58,948 nucleotides of DNA, from the NCBI GenBank assembly GCA_947573385.1, contig CANPFP010000003.1, forward strand, positions 1 to 58,948, given 5' to 3'. The stretch comes from an uncultured Bacillota bacterium (GTDB taxonomy: Bacteria; Bacillota; Clostridia; Oscillospirales; Oscillospiraceae). The position numbers and the translations under genes are program-made. Under the pieces are notes generated by a model that was not told where the DNA came from, ran no database searches, and saw only the letters and a list, made by a program, of their open reading frames with translations. Below, piece after piece: positions 24,669 through 33,429 of the stretch. The stretch's first letter is position 1, and every line of letters begins with the position of its first letter.

Positions 24669-26096
24669 TTAAAATTGATACATCAGCAGATAATGTGTCT
24701 CGTTGTCCAAAGTGCTGGCACGGATGCTCACCGTGTTGTCGTCATCCCAGCCGATGCCGCCCTCGTGGAGGTTCTCATAACCCTCCCGGTCGAAGGCGAA
24801 GAAGATGCCTTTCTCCAGGTCAGCTATGCCGATTTGGGAGATACCCAGCCCCTCGGAAACGGAGTCCCTGGCGAAGTACAGCAGCTTGTTCCCGGCGGGA
24901 TTCAGCATAAAGCTGTCCCCTTTCTGGAAGGTGAAGCCGCCCAGCAGGGTCCGGTCGCCGGTTTTCAGGTCCACCACCTGGACCTGTCCCGTCTCCGAGA
25001 TGTGGACGCACCGGCTGCCGTAGGTCATCACGCCGCTGGGGTGCTCCTCCCAGTCCCGGTAATAGGGGGCCTTGTCCAGAGTCATATTTATGTGGCCGGT
25101 GGGAATGTCATAGACATAGAAGGACACGTCCTGGAGCATCCCCTCCTCGTCCCGGCCGGTGCTGTAGAGGATCAGGGTGTCGTTGTCGGCGAAGGCGGCG
25201 GTGTAGATTTCGATGTCTGTCAGTTCATCCACCCGGGTCAGCGTGCCGGCGTCCAAGTCGCAGAACCAGGTCCGCTGGTCGTCCAGCCGGTTGCCGGTGA
25301 GGATGATGCACCGGCGCATGTTTTCCGACCAGTCGTAGCCGTAGGCGTACTCCAGCTGATCCACGCCAGTGCCCGCCAGAATGTCCTCCGCCTCGCCGGT
25401 GTCCAGGTGGTAAAGGAATGGGTATTCGGTGTACTCCATCTGGGTCCCAATGGACAGGTTGAGGAATACCGCGTCGGTGCGGCCCGGTATCCAGGAGAGG
25501 TTCCAGTCCCAGGGACATTCTCCGGCCTCGTCCCAGGTGCGGTGGTCACCGGAGAAGAAATAAAGCTGGTTGTTCCGGACGAACCAGTAAAATTCCCCCT
25601 GGTAGTGAAGGTCTCTGAACATTATGTCCACATGGCTGGTGTTCATGTCCACTTGGACAGGAATCAGCTCATTGTCCTGGATCTCCCAGAATTTGTAGTC
25701 CAGCAGAACCGTCCGTTCGTCATTCCAGGTCAGGTCATGGAGCAGGTCGCCGGAAAGGCCGTAATACTTGTCCATTTTGATATACTGGGCCTTTACCAGT
25801 TCCCCAATCTCCGCCTGGCTGATATCGGGGCTCTCCGGGGCAGCGTTGCCGCCGGGCAGATGCTCCCGCTCCTCCATGTGGAAGAAGGACAGCACCGCCG
25901 TGCGCAGCTCCGGGCTGGCGGCGAAGGCCACGGTAGCCAGGCAGGTAACGGACAAGGCCGCCGCCAGGGCGACAGTAAATACCCGACGAGCTGGGGTATA
26001 CTTCTTTTTTGTATTTTTCTGATTCATAATACGCTCCTTTAATTGCGGGTCGGGGGAAATCCTGTCCATTCCCCGGCGATAGTCGTTGATGTTCAA
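24669..26096 (-). CDS. Membrane protein, probable anti-sigma factor with beta-propeller-like ectodomain
   Basis: 475 residues. An N-terminal cytoplasmic stretch (MNINDYRRGMDRISPDPQLKE) precedes one membrane segment (about 38-59), followed by a large extracytoplasmic domain of repeated beta segments (WD40/PD40-like, such as FYWFVRNNQLYFFSGD and KLLYFARDSV). It starts at TTG overlapping the sigma stop as TTGA, with GGAGGG six bases upstream, so it is cotranslated with the ECF sigma gene. The short N-terminal helix is like those of clostridial anti-sigma proteins that bind their sigma. Assigned by context; a plain sensor or unknown surface protein remains possible. Confidence 0.75.
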   Translation of the reverse strand: MNINDYRRGMDRISPDPQLKERIMNQKNTKKKYTPARRVFTVALAAALSVTCLATVAFAASPELRTAVLSFFHMEEREHLPGGNAAPESPDISQAEIGELVKAQYIKMDKYYGLSGDLLHDLTWNDERTVLLDYKFWEIQDNELIPVQVDMNTSHVDIMFRDLHYQGEFYWFVRNNQLYFFSGDHRTWDEAGECPWDWNLSWIPGRTDAVFLNLSIGTQMEYTEYPFLYHLDTGEAEDILAGTGVDQLEYAYGYDWSENMRRCIILTGNRLDDQRTWFCDLDAGTLTRVDELTDIEIYTAAFADNDTLILYSTGRDEEGMLQDVSFYVYDIPTGHINMTLDKAPYYRDWEEHPSGVMTYGSRCVHISETGQVQVVDLKTGDRTLLGGFTFQKGDSFMLNPAGNKLLYFARDSVSEGLGISQIGIADLEKGIFFAFDREGYENLHEGGIGWDDDNTVSIRASTLDNETHYLLMYQF

Positions 26097-26569
26097 AGCG
26101 ATCCCTCCAATTCCAGTTTCAACATTTCCCGGCCCCGTTTCAGCCGCATCTTCACCGCGGACTGTCCCAGCTTGAGGATTTCGGCGATTTCCGTCACGGA
26201 GTAGCCCTCGTAGTAGTGGAGATGGATGGGCAGCCGGTACTGCTCCGGCAGGGCCATCACTGCGGCCAGGGCCTGCTGCTCCTCGGGTGGTGCGGTGGGG
26301 AGGGTGTCCTCCAGTTCAGAGACCTGCTTTCGCCAGAACCCCCGAAGCTGGTCCCGGCACAGGTTGCCGGCCACTCGAAGGAGCCACCGCTTTTTGTGGT
26401 CCTCATCGGCAAAGCCTGGGGCGCGGTACAGCAGGCGGAGAAAGGTCTCCTGGGTCACATCCTCCGCGTCGGCCGGTTGGCCCAGATAGACCATGGCCAG
26501 CCGGTAGACCGCGCCGCTGTATGCGTCGTAAGCGGTTTCAAATTCGTCAGCGCTGACTGTTTGTTTCAT
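26093..26569 (-). CDS. ECF-type RNA polymerase sigma factor
   Basis: 158 residues. Sigma-70 region 2 (AYDAYSGAVYRLAMVYLGQPADAEDVTQETFLRLLY) and region 4 (LPEQYRLPIHLHYYEGYSVTEIAEILKLGQSAVKMRLKRGRE). The ATG at 26569 lies just after AAAGGAGGT; an in-frame GTG at 26587 is upstream of that site and is rejected. Upstream there is an ECF-like promoter that it probably uses itself. Its partner is the membrane protein encoded next. Confidence 0.95.
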   Translation of the reverse strand: MKQTVSADEFETAYDAYSGAVYRLAMVYLGQPADAEDVTQETFLRLLYRAPGFADEDHKKRWLLRVAGNLCRDQLRGFWRKQVSELEDTLPTAPPEEQQALAAVMALPEQYRLPIHLHYYEGYSVTEIAEILKLGQSAVKMRLKRGREMLKLELEGSL

Positions 26570-26590
26570 CCCTTGACCTCCTTTCACAGA

Positions 26591-26620
26591 TAAAACGATG
26601 CCTGGAAGGAAAAGGTCACA
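26591..26620 (-). promoter_or_regulatory. ECF-type autoregulatory promoter
   Basis: On the - strand TGTGACC (26620-26614), 16 bases, CGTTTTA (26597-26591), ending 21 bases before the sigma start. An AC-containing -35 and CGT -10 are typical of ECF sigma promoters and unlike the TTGACA/TATAAT promoters elsewhere in the window. Confidence 0.6.
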
Positions 26621-26910
26621 AATATCAAAAGTGTTTTTGTACTGATCATTATCTCACAGAGTGGGCAAAAAGCGAAGTTTAAATGGATATATATGGAAAC
26701 CTGGCGGTTTGATGCCCTGAGTGCGGCAGATAAGGAGGAAAAATACATAAAAAATCCATATATGTGACAAATATGGATTTGTTCAGAAAAAACAGAGAAA
26801 ACTTTAAAAAAGGCGGTTTTTCTGGGCCGTGTGAAAAAATAGGGGATAAAAATCAAAATTTATCCCGTAAAAGCGGGTGAAAATTGCAGTAATATTTGTG
26901 CAAATATCCA
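26621..26910. other. Intergenic region before HPr gene
   Basis: AT-rich, about 290 bases. AAATCCATA (26752-26760) and TATGGATTT (26772-26780) form a perfect 9-bp stem followed by GTTC. A 24-codon frame from 26693 lacks a ribosome binding site. Nothing else recognised. Confidence 0.4.
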
Positions 26911-26940
26911 TTGACGAAATGGGGATAAATCTGCTATGCT
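26911..26940 (+). promoter_or_regulatory. Promoter of the HPr gene
   Basis: TTGACG (26911-26916), 18 bases, TATGCT (26935-26940) with an upstream TG (extended -10). Confidence 0.65.
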
Positions 26941-26978
26941 TAACACACATCCTAATGAATAGGGCGGAGGTACGCGAT

Positions 26979-27242
26979 ATGTATAGTCAGGAAGCCGTCG
27001 TAAACAACCAGGTCGGTCTCCACGCCAGGCCCGCTACATTTTTCATCCAGAAGGCCAACGAGTTCAAGAGCTCCATCTGGGTGGAGAAGGAGGAGCGCAA
27101 GGTCAACGCGAAGAGTCTGCTGGGCGTGCTGTCTCTTGGCATTGTGAAGGGCACTCCTATCAAGCTGATCGCTGATGGTCCCGACGAGAAGGAAGCGGTC
27201 GAAGCTCTGTACAAGATGATCTCTTCCGATTTTTCCGAGTAA
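26979..27242 (+). CDS. ptsH: HPr family phosphocarrier protein
   Basis: 87 residues. Phosphate carrier of the PTS; in Bacillota also the regulatory target of HPr kinase. Both sites are at the canonical numbers: H15 in VGLHARPAT and S46 in NAKSLLGVLSLGI. The ATG at 26979 follows GGCGGAGGT. No ptsI is next to it; instead a terminator and uvrC follow. An intact H15 argues against Crh. Since enzyme I lies elsewhere, it could be a second HPr used for regulation. Confidence 0.93.
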   Translation: MYSQEAVVNNQVGLHARPATFFIQKANEFKSSIWVEKEERKVNAKSLLGVLSLGIVKGTPIKLIADGPDEKEAVEALYKMISSDFSE

Positions 27243-27260
27243 TCACCGCAAATTGTGAAA

Positions 27261-27286
27261 GGCGCCGCGCTGCGGCGCCTTTTTTG
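27261..27286 (+). terminator. Terminator after the HPr gene
   Basis: GGCGCCGC (27261-27268) pairs with GCGGCGCC (27272-27279), followed by six T. Confidence 0.92.
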
Positions 27287-27315
27287 ATGTTTCTCACTGA
27301 AGAGGGGGGACCGCC

Positions 27316-29136
27316 GTGACCTTTGAAGAACTGAAGGAGAAGGCTCACAGCCTGCCGCTGAAGCCGGGGGTCTACATCATGCAGGACGCCCAAAGTACTG
27401 TCATCTATGTGGGCAAGGCCAAGGCGCTGAAAAACCGGGTGAGCCAATATTTTCAGGACTCCGCCAGCCATACCGAGAAAACCCGGGCGATGGTGTCTCA
27501 AATTGACCACTTTGACGTAATTATTGCCGACAGCGAGTTTGAAGCGCTGGTGCTGGAGTGTTCCCTCATCAAGCGCCACCAGCCCCGGTACAACATCCTG
27601 CTCAAGGACAGTAAGGGCTACCCCTACATCCGCCTGTCCAACGAGGCCTACCCCAAATTCTCTCTGGTCTCCAAGGCGGCGGAGGACGGCGCCCGATACT
27701 TCGGGCCCTACGCCGGCCGGCACAGTACCCAGGGCATCATAGACGCCCTGCGCACCGCCCTGCGCCTGCCCTCCTGCAACAAGAAGTTCCCCAGAGATAT
27801 CGGCAAGGAACGGCCCTGTCTTAACTTCCATATGGGCAAATGTGACGGCTACTGCCGGGGGGACGAGCTGCACGAGCAGCACGGTCAGGCCATTGTCCAG
27901 GCGGTGTCCCTGCTGGAGGGCCGGTTTAAGGACGTGCAGAAGGACCTGACCCAAGAGATGGAGCGGGCGGCGGAGGAGCTGCGCTTCGAGCGGGCCGCCC
28001 AGCTTCGGGACCGGCTGAGGGCCATCGAGCTGCTGGGCAAGCGGCAGAAGGTGATTGCGGCCTCCCTGGCGGACACCGACGTGGCCGGTTTCTTCCGGGG
28101 GGCGGCCAAGAGCTGCTTTGTGGTTCTCCACTTTTTGGAGGGGGAGCTGGCCGCTAAAGACTTCGACCTGCTGGAGACCCCTATGGAGGAGGAGGAGGGG
28201 ACGGTGCTGTCCTCCCTCATGCGGGAGTACTATGTGGGGCGCACCCGGCTGCCTAAGCAGATACTCATCCCCTGTGAGCTGCCCGATCAGGTCCCCCTCA
28301 CCCGGATGCTCTCCGAGCAGGTGGGATACCGGGTGGAGCTGGTCACCCCTCAGCGGGGGGCCAAGATGGACCTGATTAAAATGGCCAACCAGAACGCCCG
28401 AGAAGAGGTGGAGCGGGCCACCTCCCATGAGGAGCGGCGAAACAAGCTCCTCGAAGCCCTGGGCAAGATGCTCAGCCTGGACGGTTCGCCCAAGCGGATG
28501 GAGTCCTACGACATTTCCAACCAGGGGGCCAGCGACATTGTGGCCTCTATGGTGGTCTATGTGGACGGAAAGCCCCTGAAACGGGACTACCGCCGGTTTA
28601 AATTGAAGGACATGGAGGGCCCGGACGACTACGCCTCTATGGAGCAGGTGCTCACCCGGCGCTTCCGCCGGTATCTGGATGGAGATGAGAAGTTCGCTGA
28701 TAAGCCGGATCTGCTTCTCATCGACGGCGGGCACGAGCATGTGAAGGTGGCCCGGCGGGTGCTGGAGACCTTAAATCTGGATATTCCCGCCTATGGCATG
28801 GTGAAGGACGACCGCCACCGCACCCGGGCCCTGGTCCATCCAGACGGCCGGGAGATCGGCATCCAGTCCATCCCGGCGGTGTTCGCCCTCATCGGGCAGA
28901 TTCAGGAGGAGACCCACCGCTTCGCCATCGAGTACCACCGCCAGCTCCAGGCGGGGCACGTAAAAACCTCGGTTCTGGACAAAATACCCGGCGTGGGGGA
29001 GAAGCGCCGCCAGCAGCTGCTGAAGCACTTCAAGACGGTGAAGGCCATCAAGGGGGCCGCCCTGGAACAGCTCCAGGAGGTGGTTCCCAAGAATACCGCC
29101 CGGGCGGTGTATGACTATTTCCATGGAGAAGAGTGA
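27316..29136 (+). CDS. uvrC: Excinuclease ABC subunit C
   Basis: 606 residues, normal length. Makes both incisions in nucleotide excision repair. Seen: N-terminal GIY-YIG domain (GVYIMQDAQSTVIYVGKA), the UVR motif (AAEELRFERAAQLRDRLRAIE, about residues 215-235), the RNase H-like domain with YDISNQG and DLLLIDGGHEHV, and C-terminal helix-hairpin-helix (IPGVGEKRRQQLLKHF). The start is GTG after GAGGGGGGA. The next gene begins six bases after its stop. Confidence 0.98.
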   Translation: MTFEELKEKAHSLPLKPGVYIMQDAQSTVIYVGKAKALKNRVSQYFQDSASHTEKTRAMVSQIDHFDVIIADSEFEALVLECSLIKRHQPRYNILLKDSKGYPYIRLSNEAYPKFSLVSKAAEDGARYFGPYAGRHSTQGIIDALRTALRLPSCNKKFPRDIGKERPCLNFHMGKCDGYCRGDELHEQHGQAIVQAVSLLEGRFKDVQKDLTQEMERAAEELRFERAAQLRDRLRAIELLGKRQKVIAASLADTDVAGFFRGAAKSCFVVLHFLEGELAAKDFDLLETPMEEEEGTVLSSLMREYYVGRTRLPKQILIPCELPDQVPLTRMLSEQVGYRVELVTPQRGAKMDLIKMANQNAREEVERATSHEERRNKLLEALGKMLSLDGSPKRMESYDISNQGASDIVASMVVYVDGKPLKRDYRRFKLKDMEGPDDYASMEQVLTRRFRRYLDGDEKFADKPDLLLIDGGHEHVKVARRVLETLNLDIPAYGMVKDDRHRTRALVHPDGREIGIQSIPAVFALIGQIQEETHRFAIEYHRQLQAGHVKTSVLDKIPGVGEKRRQQLLKHFKTVKAIKGAALEQLQEVVPKNTARAVYDYFHGEE

Positions 29137-29142
29137 GAGAAA

Positions 29143-29565
29143 ATGGCAGAAAAGAGAGAACAGATCATTCGGCTTTGGTTTGATATGTGGCTGAAAGCAG
29201 CCGATCTGGGTATTTCAGATATTTTTTCCGCTGATGCCGTCTACACGGAGAGCTGGGGCCCGGAGTACCGGGGGGCTGCGGCCATCCGGCACTGGTTTGA
29301 GGAGTGGAACACCCGGGGCAGAGTACTTCAATGGGATATTAAGCAGTTTTTCCACACGGACAGCCAGACGGTGGTGGAGTGGTATTTTAAAAACACCATG
29401 AACAGCGGAACGGTGGAGGCCTTTGAAGGCATGTCGCTGATCCGATGGGATCAGGAGGGCAGGATTTGTGCCTTGAAGGAGTTTGGGTGCAATGAAAACC
29501 GCTATGACCCATATCAGAATGGACCGGTCCCGCAATTTCGGGATGGGGCGGCAATGTGGTTTTAA
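29143..29565 (+). CDS. NTF2/SnoaL-like protein
   Basis: 140 residues. A cone-shaped alpha+beta NTF2-like fold is suggested by the N-terminal helices (REQIIRLWFDMWLKAADLGIS), IFSADAVYTESWGPEYRGAAAIRHWFEEW and the following strand pattern. Members are lyases, isomerases or ligand binders; no specific activity can be read. It is cotranscribed with uvrC (six-base gap, ribosome binding site GAGAGA) and precedes rsmD. Confidence 0.82.
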   Translation: MAEKREQIIRLWFDMWLKAADLGISDIFSADAVYTESWGPEYRGAAAIRHWFEEWNTRGRVLQWDIKQFFHTDSQTVVEWYFKNTMNSGTVEAFEGMSLIRWDQEGRICALKEFGCNENRYDPYQNGPVPQFRDGAAMWF

Positions 29566-29592
29566 CTCGTTCCACAGGAAAGGAAGGTCAAT

Positions 29593-30150
29593 ATGCGCAT
29601 TATCTCAGGTTCCGCCAGGGGCCGAAGGCTGAAGGAGCCTATGGGAATGGACACCCGGCCCACCACTGACAAGGTGAAGGAGTCGCTGTTCAACATCATT
29701 CAGTTCGAGCTGGAGGGCCGGCGGGTGCTGGACCTCTTCGCCGGCACCGGCCAGCTGGGGCTGGAGGCCCTGTCCCGGGGGGCGGAGTACTGCACCTTTG
29801 TGGACCAGCGCCGGGAGGCCGCCGCCCTGGTGAAGGAGAATGTAAAGCTGTGCCGGTTTGAGGACCGGTCCCGTGTGGCCCAGGAAGATGCGCTGTCGTT
29901 CCTGTCCGTCTGCCGGGAGAAATTCGATGTGGTGTTCCTGGACCCGCCCTATCAGAGCGGTTTGTTGGAGAAATCCTTAAAATTGCTGACACAGTTTGAC
30001 ATTTTGCAGGAACATGGTATAATAGTCTGCGAAAGCGGGACGGAGTGGTCCGTGCCCGCGCTGGAGTCCCCCTATGAGACGGGGCGGGAGTACCGGTATG
30101 GACAGATTAAGCTCACCATCTGCCGCCGGTCCGGGAGCGTGAAGCGATGA
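29593..30150 (+). CDS. rsmD: 16S rRNA (guanine966-N2)-methyltransferase RsmD
   Basis: 185 residues. SAM-dependent Rossmann methylase. Seen: N-terminal MRIISGSARGRRLKEP, RPTTDKVKESLFNI, motif I LDLFAGTGQLGLEALSRGA, and the catalytic DPPY in VVFLDPPYQSG. GGAAAGGAAGG lies before the ATG. The stop overlaps the coaD start (ATGA), the standard rsmD-coaD pair. Confidence 0.96.
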   Translation: MRIISGSARGRRLKEPMGMDTRPTTDKVKESLFNIIQFELEGRRVLDLFAGTGQLGLEALSRGAEYCTFVDQRREAAALVKENVKLCRFEDRSRVAQEDALSFLSVCREKFDVVFLDPPYQSGLLEKSLKLLTQFDILQEHGIIVCESGTEWSVPALESPYETGREYRYGQIKLTICRRSGSVKR

Positions 30151-30644
30151 GCACAGCTATCTATCCGGGCAGCTTTGACCCGGTGACGCTGGGGCACCTG
30201 AACATTATCAAGCGGGCGGCTGCCTGCTTTGACAAGGTAATTGTGTGCGTTATGGTAAACTCCAAGAAAACCGGGATGTTCTCTCCGGAGGAGCGGGTGG
30301 AGCTGCTGAAAAGGTCCACTGCCCGGTTTCCCAATGTGGAGGTGGATTTCTCCAATGAGCTGCTGGCCGCTTACGCCAAGCGGCGGAGAGCTCATGTGGT
30401 AGTGAAGGGGCTGCGGGCGGTATCCGACTTCGAGCAGGAGGTTCAGATGGCAGTCATTAACCGGCACCTGAACCCGAAGCTGGAGACCATGTTCCTGGCA
30501 TCCAGTGAAAAGTATACCTATCTCAGCTCCACCATTGTTAAGGAGATGGCCCGGTATGGGGCCAATCTTGCGGATTTTGTTCCACGGGAAATTGTAGATG
30601 ATGTAAACCGGCGTATGAGAGAGATGGAAGGAAAGGAAGGCTGA
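30147..30644 (+). CDS. coaD: Phosphopantetheine adenylyltransferase
   Basis: 165 residues. Fourth step of coenzyme A synthesis. Seen: the nucleotidyltransferase motif GSFDPVTLGH, KGLRAVSDFEQE and the C-terminal YTYLSSTIVKEMARYG. Translationally coupled with rsmD. The following coiled-coil gene starts five bases after the stop. Confidence 0.97.
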   Translation: MSTAIYPGSFDPVTLGHLNIIKRAAACFDKVIVCVMVNSKKTGMFSPEERVELLKRSTARFPNVEVDFSNELLAAYAKRRRAHVVVKGLRAVSDFEQEVQMAVINRHLNPKLETMFLASSEKYTYLSSTIVKEMARYGANLADFVPREIVDDVNRRMREMEGKEG

Positions 30645-30648
30645 CCCA

Positions 30649-31176
30649 ATGGCAAGCGGTGTGGAAGAACTTTTGGACATGCTTTTTGAGATGATCGACG
30701 AGGCGAAAAATGCTCCGCTGTCCAGCGACAAGTGCATCATTGAGCGGGACCGGGCTCTGGACCTCATTGATGACATCCGAAGCCAGTTTCCCATGGAACT
30801 GACCGAGGCCCGGAAGATGATGGCCCGCCGGGCAGAGATGGAAGCGGACGCCAAACGGAAGGCGGAGTCCATTGTCCGGTCTGCTGAGGAGCGGGCCAAA
30901 CAGATGCTGGCCGCTGACGCCCTGGCCCTCCAGGCCAAGCAGCGGGCCAACGACATGATTCGTCAGGCGGAGGAGCGCAGCCGGGCGCTGAAGCGGTCGG
31001 CCAACGAATACTGTGAGGATGCCCTGCGCCGCACCGAGGAGGCAGTGGCTGAGGCCTTTGATGAGATCAAGCAGTCCCGCTCCCGGTTTCGGGCTGCAGC
31101 GGCCGCTACCATCAATAACAACCCTGGCGCACCTGCCCAGGGGGGAAGAATCGTCTTTGACGCAGATAAGGATTGA
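30649..31176 (+). CDS. Coiled-coil protein, DivIVA/ATPase-stalk-like, unknown function
   Basis: 175 residues, almost fully helical. After a short N-terminal domain (1-35), residues about 50-140 have a long charged coiled coil rich in A, E, R (ARKMMARRAEMEADAKRKAE and similar), then a flexible Ala/Asn/Gly tail. Often labelled ATPase in Clostridia because of stalk-like similarity, but no nucleotide-binding motif exists. Encoded right after coaD as in relatives. A scaffold or division-linked role is possible; not shown. Confidence 0.8.
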   Translation: MASGVEELLDMLFEMIDEAKNAPLSSDKCIIERDRALDLIDDIRSQFPMELTEARKMMARRAEMEADAKRKAESIVRSAEERAKQMLAADALALQAKQRANDMIRQAEERSRALKRSANEYCEDALRRTEEAVAEAFDEIKQSRSRFRAAAAATINNNPGAPAQGGRIVFDADKD

Positions 31177-31184
31177 AAAACAGA

Positions 31185-31228
31185 ACCGGCCTGTGGCGGG
31201 AAAGATCCCGCAGCAGGCCGGTTTTTTT
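31185..31228 (+). terminator. Terminator after the coiled-coil gene
   Basis: ACCGGCCTG (31185-31193) pairs perfectly with CAGGCCGGT (31214-31222); an inner GCGGG/CCCGC stem extends it. Seven T follow (31222-31228). Confidence 0.92.
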
Positions 31229-32531
31229 ATGAGAGTCCCTTTTTATCATCGGTTGCCGGGTTGTCAATTAGAGAACCGTCTTCCTGAAAGCGGGAGCCGT
31301 GGCAGGGGCAGTCCCAGCTGTGCTCGGCGGCGTTGTACTTCAGGGCGCAGCCCATGTGGGGGCAGCGGGGGACGGTGGGGGTCAACAGACCCAGGGTGGA
31401 CTCCAGAACATTTGCCGCCAGCTGAGGGCGGAGGATTGTCCGGAAAGGGGAGAACAGCTCCGTATAAGGATTTGTTCGATCCAGTACCAGGTCGGCCAAA
31501 ACCGTCGCCGCAACCATAGAGGAGGTCATACCCCACTTGTTGAAGCCTGTCGCCACATGGAGCCCGGAGACGTGCCTGGAGTATGGTCCGATATAGGGTA
31601 TTCCATCCAATGTCATGCAGTCCTGGGCAGCCCAGCGGGCCGTTTCCCGGGCTTTGGGATAATGGCGGCTGGCGAAGCGCTCAAGTTCCTGCCAGCCGCC
31701 GCCCTGCTTGCCCGTCCGGTGGCTGCCGCCGCCCAAAAGCAGCAGACCGCCGTAATTCCGAAAGGACAGCCCCCTTTCGTCCTCATCCAGATACATCCCA
31801 TGGATGTCAGGGGCATTTTCCAGGGCCAGCACATAGGAGCGGTGCTGATACAGTTTTAAAAAGTAGCTCCCATGTTTGTTAAGAAGCGGGAAATGGGTGG
31901 CGACGATAATTTTGTCCGCCGAGATAGTTCCGCCGTTGGTGACTGCCCGGCCGGGAGCCAGTTCCAGGACTTTGGTGTATTCAAAAATCCGCAGCCCCCT
32001 GGTGATGGCGCCGATAAATTTCAGGGGGTGGAACTGGGCCTGCCGTCTGAATTTTACCGCGCCCGCCACAGGAAAGGGGAGGGGGAGACGGTTGGCAAGC
32101 TCTGCGCCAAAGCTCAGCCGGTCCAGGGCTTTCAGCTCCCGGTCAATCTTCTTTCGGCTGTCTGTGGAGTAGACAAAGGCGTCCTTCTCCTCAAAGCCGC
32201 AGTCAATATCCCGGCACAGGGCGCGGTATGTCTCCAGCGCGGTCTGGTTGGCTTCAAGATAGAGCCGGGCCCGGTCCGCGCCAAATTTCCGAATCAGCTT
32301 GTCATAGATCAGCCCGTGCTGGAGGGTGATTTTCGCCGTAGTGTTTTTGGTAATACCGCAGCCAATGCGGTCCGCTTCCACCAGAACATAGTCCACACCC
32401 GCCTGGGCCAGCCTGTAGGCGCACAAAAGTCCGGCCATTCCGCCGCCGATGATGAGCACATCGGTTTTCAGGTCTGACCGGAGGGAGCCGAATGTGGGAG
32501 GCGGCGCCGTTTGAAGCCATATAGAGTCCAT
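31227..32531 (-). CDS. FAD-dependent oxidoreductase with C-terminal Rieske domain
   Basis: 434 residues. A DAO-type FAD domain (DVLIIGGGMAGLLCAYRLAQAG at about residues 25-46; GIPYIGPYS and ATGFNKWGMTSS near the end of the domain) is fused to a Rieske [2Fe-2S] domain with CPHMGC and CPCHGS ligands. No signal peptide is visible, so it is likely cytoplasmic or on the inner face. Substrate unknown; related fusions are annotated as glycine or amine oxidase-like. GAGGTGA precedes the ATG. It is the last gene of a redox operon and could pass electrons between a small substrate and the NapH-like membrane ferredoxin encoded upstream. Confidence 0.88.
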   Translation of the reverse strand: MDSIWLQTAPPPTFGSLRSDLKTDVLIIGGGMAGLLCAYRLAQAGVDYVLVEADRIGCGITKNTTAKITLQHGLIYDKLIRKFGADRARLYLEANQTALETYRALCRDIDCGFEEKDAFVYSTDSRKKIDRELKALDRLSFGAELANRLPLPFPVAGAVKFRRQAQFHPLKFIGAITRGLRIFEYTKVLELAPGRAVTNGGTISADKIIVATHFPLLNKHGSYFLKLYQHRSYVLALENAPDIHGMYLDEDERGLSFRNYGGLLLLGGGSHRTGKQGGGWQELERFASRHYPKARETARWAAQDCMTLDGIPYIGPYSRHVSGLHVATGFNKWGMTSSMVAATVLADLVLDRTNPYTELFSPFRTILRPQLAANVLESTLGLLTPTVPRCPHMGCALKYNAAEHSWDCPCHGSRFQEDGSLIDNPATDDKKGLS

Positions 32532-32589
32532 CCTATCACCTCATGAAGGTTAGGATGGCTGCTGCGCTGTAAAATTATGCCCGATAAAA

Positions 32590-33426
32590 TCAGTTTCGGC
32601 CTTTCCTGGAGAAGTGCAGGCATTTTTCCGGGCAGGCATCCACACATTTTCCGCAGCGGATGCACTCTGGGGAGCAGGAAATCTCACGCAGGGAGAGGGC
32701 CACCGGGCAGGCTTTTTCGCAGGCCATACAGGAGATACACCGCTCCTGTTCCCAGTGTATCTGCACCAGGCTGAACCGATTGAACCAGCCGTAGACGGCC
32801 CCAAGGGGGCACAGGTACTGGCAGAAGGGCCGATAAACCTTTACGGAGAGCAGGACAATTGCCAGCAAAATTCCAAGCTTCCAAAGAAACAGCCCGCCGG
32901 CCTGACTGCGCAGGGCCGCATTTGCACTGAGGAGCGGGAGCGCGCCCAGAAGAGTCCCGGAGGGGCACAGGTATTTGCAAAATGCCGGAACCTTGGCAAA
33001 TCCGCCCCACAAAAACATGGAACCGACACACACCAGCAGGACCAGCACCACATACTTGCCGTATTTCAGGACGTGGTGACAGGGCAGTCGCTTTTTCTTT
33101 TGAAAGACAGGGATTTTGTGTAAAAGGTCCTGCACCAGGCCAAAGGGGCACAGCCAGCCGCAGACAAAGCGTCCCAGCAGGCTGCCGAACAGGAAGAAAA
33201 AGCCCAGCGCGGCAAAGGGGACCTGAAAGCCCCTCTGATTCAGCAGTGCCTGCAGGGCCCCGATGGGGCAGGAAGCGACCGCCCCGGGACAGGAATAGCA
33301 GTTCAGCCCCGGGACACAGGCATATTTCAGGCTGCCGCGGTATATTTTGCCGTTGAGAAAACCGTACAGGTATCCGTTTGTTACAATGGTAAACAGCAGT
33401 TGTACCGTCAATCGAAGTCTTTTCAT
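32590..33426 (-). CDS. NapH-like membrane 4Fe-4S protein
   Basis: 278 residues. Four to five membrane helices with the NapH/CcoG-type CxxxCP loops (CGWLCPFGLVQD and CQYLCPLGAVYG), an N-terminal cysteine cluster (CVPGLNCYSCPGAVASCP) and two C-terminal ferredoxin sites (CISCMACEKACP, CIRCGKCVDACP). Such proteins carry electrons between quinol or cytosolic donors and extracytoplasmic redox partners. The ATG comes three bases after the stop of the CLEC-tailed gene, so translation is coupled. The context (thiol redoxin lipoprotein upstream) suggests electron supply to the cell surface. Confidence 0.92.
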   Translation of the reverse strand: MKRLRLTVQLLFTIVTNGYLYGFLNGKIYRGSLKYACVPGLNCYSCPGAVASCPIGALQALLNQRGFQVPFAALGFFFLFGSLLGRFVCGWLCPFGLVQDLLHKIPVFQKKKRLPCHHVLKYGKYVVLVLLVCVGSMFLWGGFAKVPAFCKYLCPSGTLLGALPLLSANAALRSQAGGLFLWKLGILLAIVLLSVKVYRPFCQYLCPLGAVYGWFNRFSLVQIHWEQERCISCMACEKACPVALSLREISCSPECIRCGKCVDACPEKCLHFSRKGRN

Positions 33427-33429
33427 CGT

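Noticed and set aside
24639..26042. 467-residue open frame on the + strand
   Set aside because: Antisense to the cotranslated anti-sigma-like gene, which has a well-placed TTG start.
26693..26767. 24-codon frame in the ECF-HPr gap
   Set aside because: No ribosome binding site, and it runs into a hairpin.
26979..27242. Crh (regulatory HPr paralogue)
   Set aside because: Histidine 15 is present, while Crh lacks it.
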